DNA of 64,000 nt, from NCBI GenBank assembly GCA_013816585.1, contig JACDEE010000002.1, positions 124,001-188,000 of the forward strand, written 5' to 3'. This DNA is from Sphingosinicella sp. Lineage in GTDB: Bacteria > Pseudomonadota > Alphaproteobacteria > Sphingomonadales > Sphingomonadaceae. The notes beneath the pieces were generated by a model, which saw nothing but the letters and a program-made list of their open reading frames with translations, did no database searches and had not been told where the DNA came from. The translations under genes were made by a program, and so were the position numbers. Positions within the stretch are counted from its first letter, which is position 1, and each line of letters begins with the position of its first letter. Below are positions 56,468-64,000 of the stretch, piece by piece.

Positions 56468-56496
56468 GATGTACATGCTTTGTTCTTTTGGAACAA
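56468..56496 (-). promoter_or_regulatory. recA promoter with palindromic, possible SOS, operator
   Basis: On the minus strand TTGTTC (56496-56491), a 17-base spacer and TACATC (56473-56468) form a sigma70-like promoter. The -35 is half of the palindrome TTGTTC-N5-GAACAA (56480-56496 on the plus strand). Alphaproteobacterial LexA boxes are usually the direct repeat GTTC-N7-GTTC, which this is not, so LexA binding is only a possibility. Confidence 0.45.
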
Positions 56497-56525
56497 GTAG
56501 GAAACTTTAAGGGATCGATCCGTCT

Positions 56526-56924
56526 TCAGGAGGTAGTGGATTGGCGGGCGCAGGCGTCGAGCGCAGGCTCGATCGCATCAATGGTGAAAGGCTTGTTCAG
56601 CACCGGAGCGTTGGCGTGCCTCGCCGGCGGCGGCTCTATATGTCCGCCAGTGGCAAGAACGAAGGGAATCCCTTCCTCCACGAGGCGGTCGGCCACCGGC
56701 CAGATATGCTCCCCATTCTTGAGGTGAACATCGACGATCGCGACATCGAAGCCCCCTTTGTCGATATGGCCCATCGCGTCTTCGATCGTTTCACACGTGC
56801 CCACCACCTTGTGACCCAATGAGTCGAGAAAGTCCTCGAGCATCATCGCGATCAATGGTTCGTCTTCGACGATCAGAATGGAACGAGGGTCACCCACGGG
56901 AATCGACTTAGAAAATTGTTTCAC
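56526..56924 (-). CDS. Single-domain response regulator (FATGUY-like)
   Basis: A 132-residue receiver with a short N-terminal extension. VEDEP is the acidic pocket, VAIVDVHL the phospho-site and NKPFTIDAI the lysine. The segment GIPFVLATGGHIEPP resembles the PFxFATGY motif of the FATGUY family, which includes stress-response regulators of Sphingomonas such as SdrG. It starts 12 bases after cckA ends, so it may be expressed with CckA. No output domain is present. Confidence 0.88.
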   Translation of the reverse strand: MKQFSKSIPVGDPRSILIVEDEPLIAMMLEDFLDSLGHKVVGTCETIEDAMGHIDKGGFDVAIVDVHLKNGEHIWPVADRLVEEGIPFVLATGGHIEPPPARHANAPVLNKPFTIDAIEPALDACARQSTTS

Positions 56925-56936
56925 AAAGGAAAAGAA

Positions 56937-59363
56937 CTATTTCTGCAGCAAGGCGTCGCGGGTGGCCTCTGCCAGCTTCTGGATCGAGAATGGCTTGGCG
57001 AGGAAGGCTACGCGCTCGAGGTCGATCGACTTCCTCAATTGTTCTTCCGCATAGCCCGAAATGAACAGGATCGGTAGATCCGGATGGGTCTTGCGGGCGA
57101 GCTTCACCGTGGTCGGGCCGTCCATCGTCGGCATCACCACGTCCGAAATGAGCAGGTCGACATGGCCTTCGCGCTCGAGAATTTCCAAGGCAGCTTCGCC
57201 ATTTTCGGCGGTAAGGACGGTGTAGCCGTGCCGGGTGAGGGCCCGTTCCGCAACCGCCCGGACCATGGCCTCGTCTTCGACCAGCAAGATCGTGGCGGTG
57301 CCCCATAATTCGCCGGTCGTGGGCTTCGCCTTGCCTTTGGCTGTCTCGATTTTACCCAGTGCCCGGAACACAGGCAGATAAATGACGAAGCTGGCTCCTT
57401 CGCCCGGTTCCGATTCAGCAAAAATGAAGCCGCCCGACTGCTTCACGATGCCGTATACGGTGGAGAGGCCAAGTCCTGTCCCCTTCCCTACTTCCTTGGT
57501 CGTGAAGAAAGGTTCGAAGATCTTGCCGATCAGATTGGCCGGAATGCCGGTGCCGGTATCGCTTACCCTCAGCGCGGTATAGTCGGCGATAGGCAATATT
57601 TCGCTGGCCATCTTGCGCACGTCGTCGGTCGATACCGAATAGGTCTGGAGCGTCAGCGTACCTGTGCCGTCACCTTTCGATTGCATCGCATCGCGCGCAT
57701 TGACCGCCAGATTGACGATCACTTGTTCCAACTGGCCGGGGTCCGCGCGCACCGCACCCAGGTTGCGCCCGTGTTTCACCTGCAGCTTCACCGTCTCGCC
57801 GAGTAGCCGCTTCAGCAGATTGGATACTTCGGAAATGACGTCGGGTAATTGCAGAACTTGCGGACGCAGCGTCTGCTGCCGCGAGAAAGCGAGCAGCTGG
57901 CGAGTCAGGCCTGCCGCGCGATTGGAATTGCTGCGGATCTGCTGAATGTCGTCATAGTCGCTGTCGCCCGGAGAATGCCGCATCAGCATCAGGTCGCAAT
58001 AGCCGATGATAGCGGTCAGGATATTGTTGAAATCATGCGCGACGCCGCCGGCCAATTGCCCCACCGCCTGCATCTTGGTCGCTTGCGCGACCTGCCGCTT
58101 CAGCCTGTCTTCCTCGCTCGTATCCTTCAGCGAAAGGATCACGGCTGCCTCGCCCAGGCCCCTTGCGCCTGCGATGGTGAGAGCGACCGGCTCCTCCGGG
58201 TTCGATTTGAGCCGTACCGCGATATCCCCGGACATGGCGCGGCCGCGGGCAAAGCGGCGGACCGAATCCGCCACCACCCCTTTGTCCTCGTCCACCAAAA
58301 GGTCGCCCGGATAGATGGGGCGCGCTTCCTTGGAGAGGTTAGCGGCCTTGCGGAACGACTTGTTCAAATAGACGAACCGGCCGTCGCTGTTGGCGAGCGC
58401 GAGGCCGATGGGCAAGAAATCGAGCAGGGAATGAAGGCTGGCGCTGCCCTCCTGGCCGAGGCCGCCCGCTCCCCCGGCATCGTCGAACATGAGGAACAAT
58501 GTCAGCATGTCCTCGCCTTCGCTGATCGGTACCTGGATGATCCGCAAGGGACCCGCGCCCTTTCCCTCCTGGGCAAAATGAAACTGGCCCTGTTCGTTGG
58601 CCGCCAGCAATCCAACCAGTGACGCACCCGGCACCGGGGCGTCCGGATCGCCGAGGGCACGGATAGTGAAGACGCGATTGGCGCTGATCAATTTCCCCTC
58701 GCCGTCGGCAAGCGCGGCCATGATGCCGGCTTCGCCCGCGCGCGCGCCGGCCCTGCCCTCGATCAGACGTTTCGCCTCGTGCGCGAGATCCACATGATGA
58801 CCGCGGCCGAACGTCCAGACGAGCTGGTCGCCGCCCGCCCCTGCGCGGACGATAGCGGCCCGAAGCGCCATGCCGCGCAATTGCAGTCCCTGGACCGTGG
58901 CTCGGCCGTCCCGCCGCGCCTCGCCCGCGGCCTTTCTCATGCGCGCCGAATCTTTATCGTCCTCGAACGGCAGTTCGGTCGGTACCTGATGGCCGCCAAA
59001 CCATTCCGAATAACTGCTGTTTGCGCAGCGCAGGCGGCCGTCGGCGTCGGTGACGGCGGCCGCACTGCCGGATGAATCGAGCGCGGCACGAAGCAAGGCG
59101 ATATCGCTTTCCTGCGCCGTGACCGCCGTGCTTTCCGCCCGGCCGGATTTTGATCGCAGATGGATGATTGCCCCGGTGGCGATCATGCCGGCGAGGAAGG
59201 CGCCAGCGAAAATGCGATCACCGATCAGCCGCAGCAGCAGACCCGCCGAAAGAAAAGCCGCCAAGACGACCAGGCCGAGCGCCCAGCCGCCAGTCCCGCT
59301 GCCCGGATCCCGGCTGAGGCGGGAAAGAAATTCAGGATGGGTGGAAGCCATGGCCATTCCCAT
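56937..59363 (-). CDS. cckA: Hybrid histidine kinase CckA
   Basis: An 808-residue kinase that feeds the ChpT-CtrA phosphorelay controlling the alphaproteobacterial cell cycle and motility. Two membrane segments (about 27-70) precede two PAS-like regions, then HisKA with AGGVAHDFNNILTAIIGYCDLM and HATPase_c with TGTGIP and GTGLGLSTVYGIVKQSGG. A C-terminal receiver follows with LISDVVMPTMDGP and LAKPFSI. The GGVAHDFNN box is diagnostic. The start (MGMAMASTH) is not certain to a few codons. Confidence 0.95.
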   Translation of the reverse strand: MGMAMASTHPEFLSRLSRDPGSGTGGWALGLVVLAAFLSAGLLLRLIGDRIFAGAFLAGMIATGAIIHLRSKSGRAESTAVTAQESDIALLRAALDSSGSAAAVTDADGRLRCANSSYSEWFGGHQVPTELPFEDDKDSARMRKAAGEARRDGRATVQGLQLRGMALRAAIVRAGAGGDQLVWTFGRGHHVDLAHEAKRLIEGRAGARAGEAGIMAALADGEGKLISANRVFTIRALGDPDAPVPGASLVGLLAANEQGQFHFAQEGKGAGPLRIIQVPISEGEDMLTLFLMFDDAGGAGGLGQEGSASLHSLLDFLPIGLALANSDGRFVYLNKSFRKAANLSKEARPIYPGDLLVDEDKGVVADSVRRFARGRAMSGDIAVRLKSNPEEPVALTIAGARGLGEAAVILSLKDTSEEDRLKRQVAQATKMQAVGQLAGGVAHDFNNILTAIIGYCDLMLMRHSPGDSDYDDIQQIRSNSNRAAGLTRQLLAFSRQQTLRPQVLQLPDVISEVSNLLKRLLGETVKLQVKHGRNLGAVRADPGQLEQVIVNLAVNARDAMQSKGDGTGTLTLQTYSVSTDDVRKMASEILPIADYTALRVSDTGTGIPANLIGKIFEPFFTTKEVGKGTGLGLSTVYGIVKQSGGFIFAESEPGEGASFVIYLPVFRALGKIETAKGKAKPTTGELWGTATILLVEDEAMVRAVAERALTRHGYTVLTAENGEAALEILEREGHVDLLISDVVMPTMDGPTTVKLARKTHPDLPILFISGYAEEQLRKSIDLERVAFLAKPFSIQKLAEATRDALLQK

Positions 59364-59436
59364 GTCCCGCCCATCTCCCCTCAGTCAAGCAGCGGAGGCG
59401 GCTTGCGGGTTCCAGGGCGACGGGAAGAGCGATGAT

Positions 59437-60000
59437 TCAGACGGGATCGATCTTGGCGGCAGTTGCTGTGCGTCGCCGCCATTTATGGCCCGTCCACCAG
59501 CGCCAGCCGACCAGCGAGATGAAATAGCCGATCACCGCGCTGACGAAGGCGATCGCCAACAATCCGCTGACCAAGGCGGGCGCAGCATCCGACGCAAGCC
59601 AGGCAAGCCATTCAGCCGCACTCGCGCGCCTCTCGTACAAAGCGTAAAAAGTGCTCGTATCCGCATGAAAGCCCAGCGAATTGCCGACGAAGATGGAGGC
59701 TACGAGAATGAAGGGGGTGGTCGCCGGATTGGAAAGGAAGGTCATGGCCGCCGCAATCGGGATATTGGCGCGGAAGGGCACGGCCATCAATGCGGCCCCC
59801 ACGATCTGAAGCCCCGGGATCATCAGGAAAATGCCGACCAGCAGGCCTATGGCCACGCCCCGGGGCACCGAACGGCGCGTGAAGCGCCAAAGTTCGCTCC
59901 GCATTATGCGTCCCGCAAAGGGGCGCATCCAGCGGCTTTGAGCCAGGTCTTCACGCCTGGGGCTGTTCTTCGCCAGCCAGCGGCCGATCCGCTCAACCAT
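59437..60000 (-). CDS. DUF2062 membrane protein
   Basis: A 187-residue protein with hydrophobic segments at about 48-78, 84-108 and 145-170. [43 protein letters not shown] is the DUF2062 signature. Function is unknown; homologs are often next to dapA-smpB in alphaproteobacteria, as here. Its ATG lies within the last bases of smpB (8-base overlap). Confidence 0.9.
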   Translation of the reverse strand: MVERIGRWLAKNSPRREDLAQSRWMRPFAGRIMRSELWRFTRRSVPRGVAIGLLVGIFLMIPGLQIVGAALMAVPFRANIPIAAAMTFLSNPATTPFILVASIFVGNSLGFHADTSTFYALYERRASAAEWLAWLASDAAPALVSGLLAIAFVSAVIGYFISLVGWRWWTGHKWRRRTATAAKIDPV

Positions 60001-60475
60001 GTTGGCGCATCAGGCGGCCCTGCTCCCTCTTCCAATCCTTTTCCTTGTCGTGTTCGCGCTTGTCGTGCGCCTTTCGCCCACGGGCGATGGCAAGCTCGAC
60101 CTTGGCGCGGCCCCGACTGTTGAAGTAGATTGAAAGCGGGACAAGCGTCATCCCCTGACGCGCGACCGCGCCGAACAATTTGGCAATCTGCCGGTGATTC
60201 AGCAGCAGCTTGCGGGCGCGTTTCGGCTCATGATTGAAGCGGTTGCCATGGCTGAATTCGGGAATGTTGGCATTGATCAGCCAGACTTCCTCGCCCTTCA
60301 CCTCGGCATAGCTCTCGGCGATCGACCCTTCGCCGAAACGCAAGGATTTGACCTCTGTCCCGGTAAGGGCGATGCCGGCTTCATATTTGTCCTCGATAGC
60401 ATAATCATAGCGCGCGCGCCGGTTCTCGGCGACGATTTTGACCTTGTCGAATTCGAGGGGACGAGGGCGTGCCAT
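59993..60475 (-). CDS. smpB: SsrA-binding protein SmpB
   Basis: Partner of tmRNA in rescue of stalled ribosomes. A 160-residue protein with [41 protein letters not shown] and the C-terminal basic helix [21 protein letters not shown]. The start overlaps the dapA stop by one base (TGATG). No ssrA gene is inside the window. Confidence 0.96.
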   Translation of the reverse strand: MARPRPLEFDKVKIVAENRRARYDYAIEDKYEAGIALTGTEVKSLRFGEGSIAESYAEVKGEEVWLINANIPEFSHGNRFNHEPKRARKLLLNHRQIAKLFGAVARQGMTLVPLSIYFNSRGRAKVELAIARGRKAHDKREHDKEKDWKREQGRLMRQHG

Positions 60476-61350
60476 CAGACCAATCCCGCATGCTCCAGGG
60501 CCCGGTCCACAACCTTTCGGCTGGCATCGGACGGCGGCATCATGGGAAGGCGCAGTTCCGCCCGAAATCCGGGCCTCACGCGAGAGAGCGCATATTTGGT
60601 CGGACCGGGAGACGCATCGCTGAACAAGGCCTTGTGAAGCGGAAACAGCCGGTCCTGGAGCGCAAGAGCCTTTTCGCGTTCTCCGCCTAGATAGGCATTA
60701 TGGAACTCCGCGAACAGACGCGGGGCAACATTCGCCGTGACCGATATGGTTCCGACTCCACCCATGGCCAGAAATGCAAGGGCCATGTCGTCATTGCCCG
60801 ACAACTGGATGAAATCCTGACCGCACAAGGCGCGGTGGGCGGTGACCCGGGTCATGTCGCCGCTGGCATCCTTGATCCCAACAATGGTGGGCAGCCGCGC
60901 CAGCCGGCCCAGCGTCTCGGGATCGATATCGGTCACCGTGCGGCTCGGCACATTATAGACGATGATCGGCAAGATGGATGCTTCGGTCAGCGCCGCGAAA
61001 TGGGCGTAGATCCCCTCTTGGTTCGGCCGATTATAATAAGGGAGGACGACCAGGGCGGCGTCGGCGCCGGCTTCCTCGGCGGCCTTCATATACTGCTTCA
61101 CGAGCGCGGTGCTATTCGATCCGCAGCCGGCGATTACCGGCACCCGCCCCGCTGTCTGTTCCACGCAGGCGCGGATCACCTGCGCTTGCTCGCCAGCGGT
61201 AAGAGTCGCTGATTCCCCCGTCGTGCCGCAGGGCACAAGAGCCTGACTTCCTTCATCAATTTGCCAGTCGACGAAGGCACGGAATGCCTCCTCGTCAAAC
61301 GACTCATCCCGAAATGGCGTCACCAGAGCCGGGATTGACCCGCGGAACAT
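60475..61350 (-). CDS. dapA: 4-hydroxy-tetrahydrodipicolinate synthase
   Basis: Condenses pyruvate with aspartate semialdehyde on the route to lysine and meso-DAP. Visible are GTTGESATL near residue 45, [16 protein letters not shown] with the catalytic tyrosine, and the Schiff-base lysine in [17 protein letters not shown] 61350 ([13 protein letters not shown]) follows GGAG by seven bases, 291 residues; the track's extra 14 residues are not supported. It is divergent from the lytic transglycosylase. Confidence 0.95.
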   Translation of the reverse strand: MFRGSIPALVTPFRDESFDEEAFRAFVDWQIDEGSQALVPCGTTGESATLTAGEQAQVIRACVEQTAGRVPVIAGCGSNSTALVKQYMKAAEEAGADAALVVLPYYNRPNQEGIYAHFAALTEASILPIIVYNVPSRTVTDIDPETLGRLARLPTIVGIKDASGDMTRVTAHRALCGQDFIQLSGNDDMALAFLAMGGVGTISVTANVAPRLFAEFHNAYLGGEREKALALQDRLFPLHKALFSDASPGPTKYALSRVRPGFRAELRLPMMPPSDASRKVVDRALEHAGLV

Positions 61351-61456
61351 GCTCGTCTCCTTCCCGTTGGAAAGCGATCCCACCATAGGCAATCGGATGC
61401 GAACGGTTCGGGATCATTCAGGATCTGATAAGGAGGGGGGCGTTAGTCTGTCCAGC

Positions 61457-63481
61457 ATGCATAAGAAAGCCATAACGCTCAGCCTGCTCGCCATATCGGT
61501 CACAGCGCTCGCGACCACCTCTCCCGGTGGGAAAGTGACGCGCCTTGAGCCGATCGCCATTCAGACGGTGCCCGTGGCGGTTCAACTTCCCCTGGTGACC
61601 GCGCCTCCGGCGCCTTCCTATCGCCCCGTGGCAGGAATTGATTTGGCGGTCAGCCGCTGGCGTCAGCTGCGCCAGAGCGATCGCCTGCCCTTTTCCTCTT
61701 ATGCCTCCTTCCTCACCCGCTATCGCGGATGGCCGGGAGAGGGGGCGATGCGGCGATCGGCCGAACAGGCGCTCGACCTCACTTCCTCGCATGCCGAAAC
61801 CCTCTCTTATTTCCAGGCATTTCCGCCCCTGACCGCCGGCGGCCACGCCTACCATGCCTTCGCTCTGCAGGCCGCGGGCCGTGCCGAAGAGGCAAGGGAG
61901 GCGGCCCGCCGCGCCTGGCATGGCGGCGTCATGCCCCGTATCGCCGAAGACCGCCTTCTGAGCCTGTTCAGCGCATCCTTGGGTCCGGTGGATCACGATA
62001 AGAGGCTCGACACCCTCCTTGCCAATGGCGACGTGACGAGCGCGCAGCGCACGATCGGTTTTGCTTCCGGCCCGCGCCGCGCCCTTTATGATGCGCGAAT
62101 AGCGCTGCAAACGCGCGCGCCCGACGCGATGGGCCGGGTTGCTGTCCTCGGCGCCGTCGGCAACGGCGATCCCGGCCTGCTGATCGATCGCGCCAATTGG
62201 CTACGCAACACGGGACAACCGCTGGCGGCACGTACCTTGCTCGCCCAGCCTCGACTATTGGCCACCAGGCCTGCCAATATCGAAAAATATTATGAAGCCT
62301 TGCTGGTCATGGCCAAGGCCTCCGCCAGTGACCGGCAATGGTCGGCCGCCTATCAGATTGCGAGCCAGATCGACGACGCTTATGCGCCCGGCACCAATAT
62401 CAGCCTGCAACCTTATGGCGAGCGCGACGAATATACGAGCCTTGCCTGGCTGGCCGGGACGACCGCCTTACATCAGCTCGGACGGCCGGCGGACGCGGTC
62501 GGCCTGTTCGAACGCTATGGCCGCGCCGCCTTGTCTCCCCAGACCCGGGCCAAGGGATTTTACTGGGCCGGACGCGCCGCCGCTCAGGCGCAGCAGGCGG
62601 CCCGCGCCAACGCCTTGTTCACCGAGGCGTCGGCCTATCCGGACCAATTTTACGGTCAATTGTCGCTGGAGCGGCTGGGGCGACCGATCCCCGCCCCTTT
62701 TGCGTCCGGCGTTCCGACGCCGGCAGCGCGCGGCGCTTTTGCCAGTCGCGACCTTGTCGAGGCGGTTCGATTGCTTGGACGTCAGGGCCAGCGCGAAGAC
62801 CAGTCGCTATTTGTCCGGGCTTTATCGGAACAGTTGAAAAGCAATGACGAGCGGACGCTGGCGGGCCAGCTGGGCGGCGAGATCGGCCGGCCCGACCTTG
62901 GCGTATGGGTGGCGCGCAGCGCGCGCAGCGAAGGCGCGAGCTTCTATGATCCCGCCGGCTTCCCCCAGGTGCCGATCCCGCCCGCTTACTCGCATCTTTC
63001 GGTCCTCAGTCATGCCATCATGCGGCAGGAAAGCTCGTTCGACCGCGCGGCGGCAAGCGGTGCCGGTGCCAGGGGCATGATGCAGCTGATGCCGGGCACG
63101 GCGCGCGAAACCGCGGGCAAGCTGGGCCTGCCCTATGATTATTCGCGGCTCACCAACGACCCCCAATATAATATCATGCTGGGCAGCCGCTATTTCAGCG
63201 ACCTGATGAACAGTTTCGGCAATTACGCACCACTCGCTGTAGCCGCCTACAATGCCGGGCCCGGCAATGTTCGGAAATGGATTCGCGAAAATGGCGATCC
63301 TCGGTTGCCGGGAGCCGACGTGCTCCGCTGGGTTGAGGAAATCCCCTATTTCGAGACCAAGAATTACGTTCATCGCGTACTGGAAAATGCGGTGGTCTAT
63401 GACAGCATGAACCCGGGCCGTGCCCGCAGCCCCGCCAATATGAGGCTGTCTTATTATCTGGGCAAAAGGCAGCCGGGATAG
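61457..63481 (+). CDS. Soluble lytic murein transglycosylase (Slt70-like)
   Basis: A 674-residue periplasmic enzyme. The signal peptide begins MHKKAITLSLLAISVTALA. An alpha-superhelical TPR-like U-domain (about 70-480) is followed by the SLT catalytic domain with IMRQESSFDRAAASGAGARG (catalytic Glu), MMQLMPGTARETA and AYNAGPGNVRKWI. I start at ATG 61457; AAGGAGG is 22 bases earlier, so a CTG at 61448 cannot be excluded. Divergent from dapA, whose product makes a peptidoglycan precursor. Confidence 0.92.
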   Translation: MHKKAITLSLLAISVTALATTSPGGKVTRLEPIAIQTVPVAVQLPLVTAPPAPSYRPVAGIDLAVSRWRQLRQSDRLPFSSYASFLTRYRGWPGEGAMRRSAEQALDLTSSHAETLSYFQAFPPLTAGGHAYHAFALQAAGRAEEAREAARRAWHGGVMPRIAEDRLLSLFSASLGPVDHDKRLDTLLANGDVTSAQRTIGFASGPRRALYDARIALQTRAPDAMGRVAVLGAVGNGDPGLLIDRANWLRNTGQPLAARTLLAQPRLLATRPANIEKYYEALLVMAKASASDRQWSAAYQIASQIDDAYAPGTNISLQPYGERDEYTSLAWLAGTTALHQLGRPADAVGLFERYGRAALSPQTRAKGFYWAGRAAAQAQQAARANALFTEASAYPDQFYGQLSLERLGRPIPAPFASGVPTPAARGAFASRDLVEAVRLLGRQGQREDQSLFVRALSEQLKSNDERTLAGQLGGEIGRPDLGVWVARSARSEGASFYDPAGFPQVPIPPAYSHLSVLSHAIMRQESSFDRAAASGAGARGMMQLMPGTARETAGKLGLPYDYSRLTNDPQYNIMLGSRYFSDLMNSFGNYAPLAVAAYNAGPGNVRKWIRENGDPRLPGADVLRWVEEIPYFETKNYVHRVLENAVVYDSMNPGRARSPANMRLSYYLGKRQPG

Positions 63482-63527
63482 GCCGGGCTGGAGTAGCGCT
63501 TCGGACGGAACGGGCTAAAGCGGGCGG

Positions 63528-64000
63528 ATGACGGATCGTCCCAACTATATCAGCTCGGCAGGCTATCGCGCCCTCCGAGAGGAATATGAGGCCTTGTTTG
63601 CGGTAGAACGACCCAAGCTGGTGGAAACGATCAGCTGGGCCGCCGGTAATGGCGACCGTTCTGAAAATGGCGATTACATCTATGGCCGCAAACGGCTTCG
63701 CGAGATCGACCGGAGGATCAATTTCCTGTCGAAGCGGATGGCCAGCGCCAAGGTTATAGACCCTGCCGGCCACGAGGATAAAAGCCGCATATTGTTCGGC
63801 GCGACCGTGAAGCTTGTCGATGAAAAAGGCGAGGAGCGAGTCGTAACCCTGGTCGGCGAGGATGAGGCCGATGCCAGCGCCGGGCGGATCAGCTGGCAAT
63901 CGCCAATAGCACGCGCGATCCGCGGCGGGGCCATTGGCGACGTGCGGCGCGTGGTGCTGCCGTCCGGCACGCGCGAATATGAGATAATCGGGATCAATTA
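63528..64000 (+). CDS. greB: Transcription elongation factor GreB, cut by the window end
   Basis: Starts at ATG 63528 and remains open for 157 codons to the window edge, so the track lacks it. The translation MTDRPNYISSAGYRALREEY opens a Gre N-terminal coiled coil, with SWAAGNGDRSENGDYIYGRK, which contains the acidic tip loop, and LREIDRRINFLSKRM. The C-terminal FKBP-like domain follows (ILFGATVKLVDEKGEERVVTLVGEDEA). It rescues backtracked RNA polymerase by cleaving RNA. The final partial codon TA may be its stop or lie just before it. Confidence 0.92.
   Translation, partial: MTDRPNYISSAGYRALREEYEALFAVERPKLVETISWAAGNGDRSENGDYIYGRKRLREIDRRINFLSKRMASAKVIDPAGHEDKSRILFGATVKLVDEKGEERVVTLVGEDEADASAGRISWQSPIARAIRGGAIGDVRRVVLPSGTREYEIIGIN

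Overview
The window is ordinary-looking chromosome from a GC-rich alphaproteobacterium, almost certainly a member of the Sphingomonadales. The reasons are dusB-ntrY-ntrX, CckA, a fused IspDF, an envelope gene order that lacks the lipid A genes lpxD, lpxA and lpxB (these bacteria are known to carry glycosphingolipids instead of LPS), a dispersed repeat of a type I associate with sphingomonads, and close family resemblance throughout. I see no prophage, transposon, integrase or CRISPR array. Coding density is very high and many neighbours overlap by ATGA, GTGA or shared stop codons.

Layout. 1-4.3 kb: start of a carbonic anhydrase, lipA, a RatA/COQ10 protein, a CinA C-terminal amidase, ispDF and dusB. 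4.3-10 kb: the ntrYX two-component pair, a tandem two-domain Hfq, and hflX whose start appears to be CTG. 10-19 kb: mazG, a DUF2200 gene, and a long minus-strand operon (mltB-type lytic enzyme, D,D-carboxypeptidase, tmk, holB, metG, tatD, an MBL-fold hydrolase, a retropepsin-like protease). 19-26 kb: tRNA-Ser(UGA), a hybrid kinase with a degenerate receiver and a nearby response regulator, a 2OG-Fe(II) oxygenase, glutaryl-CoA dehydrogenase with a CoA-transferase, a cupin protein, a GNAT enzyme and rpmE. 26-31 kb: a cobalamin riboswitch driving btuB-F-C-D. 31-42 kb: rpsB-tsf-pyrH-frr-uppS-cdsA-dxr-rseP-bamA-ompH-fabZ on the minus strand, coupling translation, isoprenoid and lipid-carrier synthesis and outer-membrane assembly. 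42-48 kb: psd-pssA, a marR-GNAT pair with a palindromic operator, NADP isocitrate dehydrogenase and a Kef-type antiporter. 48-64 kb: alaS, a sphingomonad-type orphan protein, a dicarboxylate symporter, a GST, a Bcr/CflA exporter, cckA-response regulator-recA, dapA-smpB-DUF2062, a soluble lytic transglycosylase, and greB, which runs to the window edge.

Most genes are housekeeping. The most notable items are the tandem Hfq, the apparent CTG start of hflX, an NtrX without the sigma54-contact loop, paired palindromes before ntrY, the leader structure of btuB, and repeated convergent gene pairs that share their stop codons. All functional calls come from reading sequence and from family knowledge; no database search was run.
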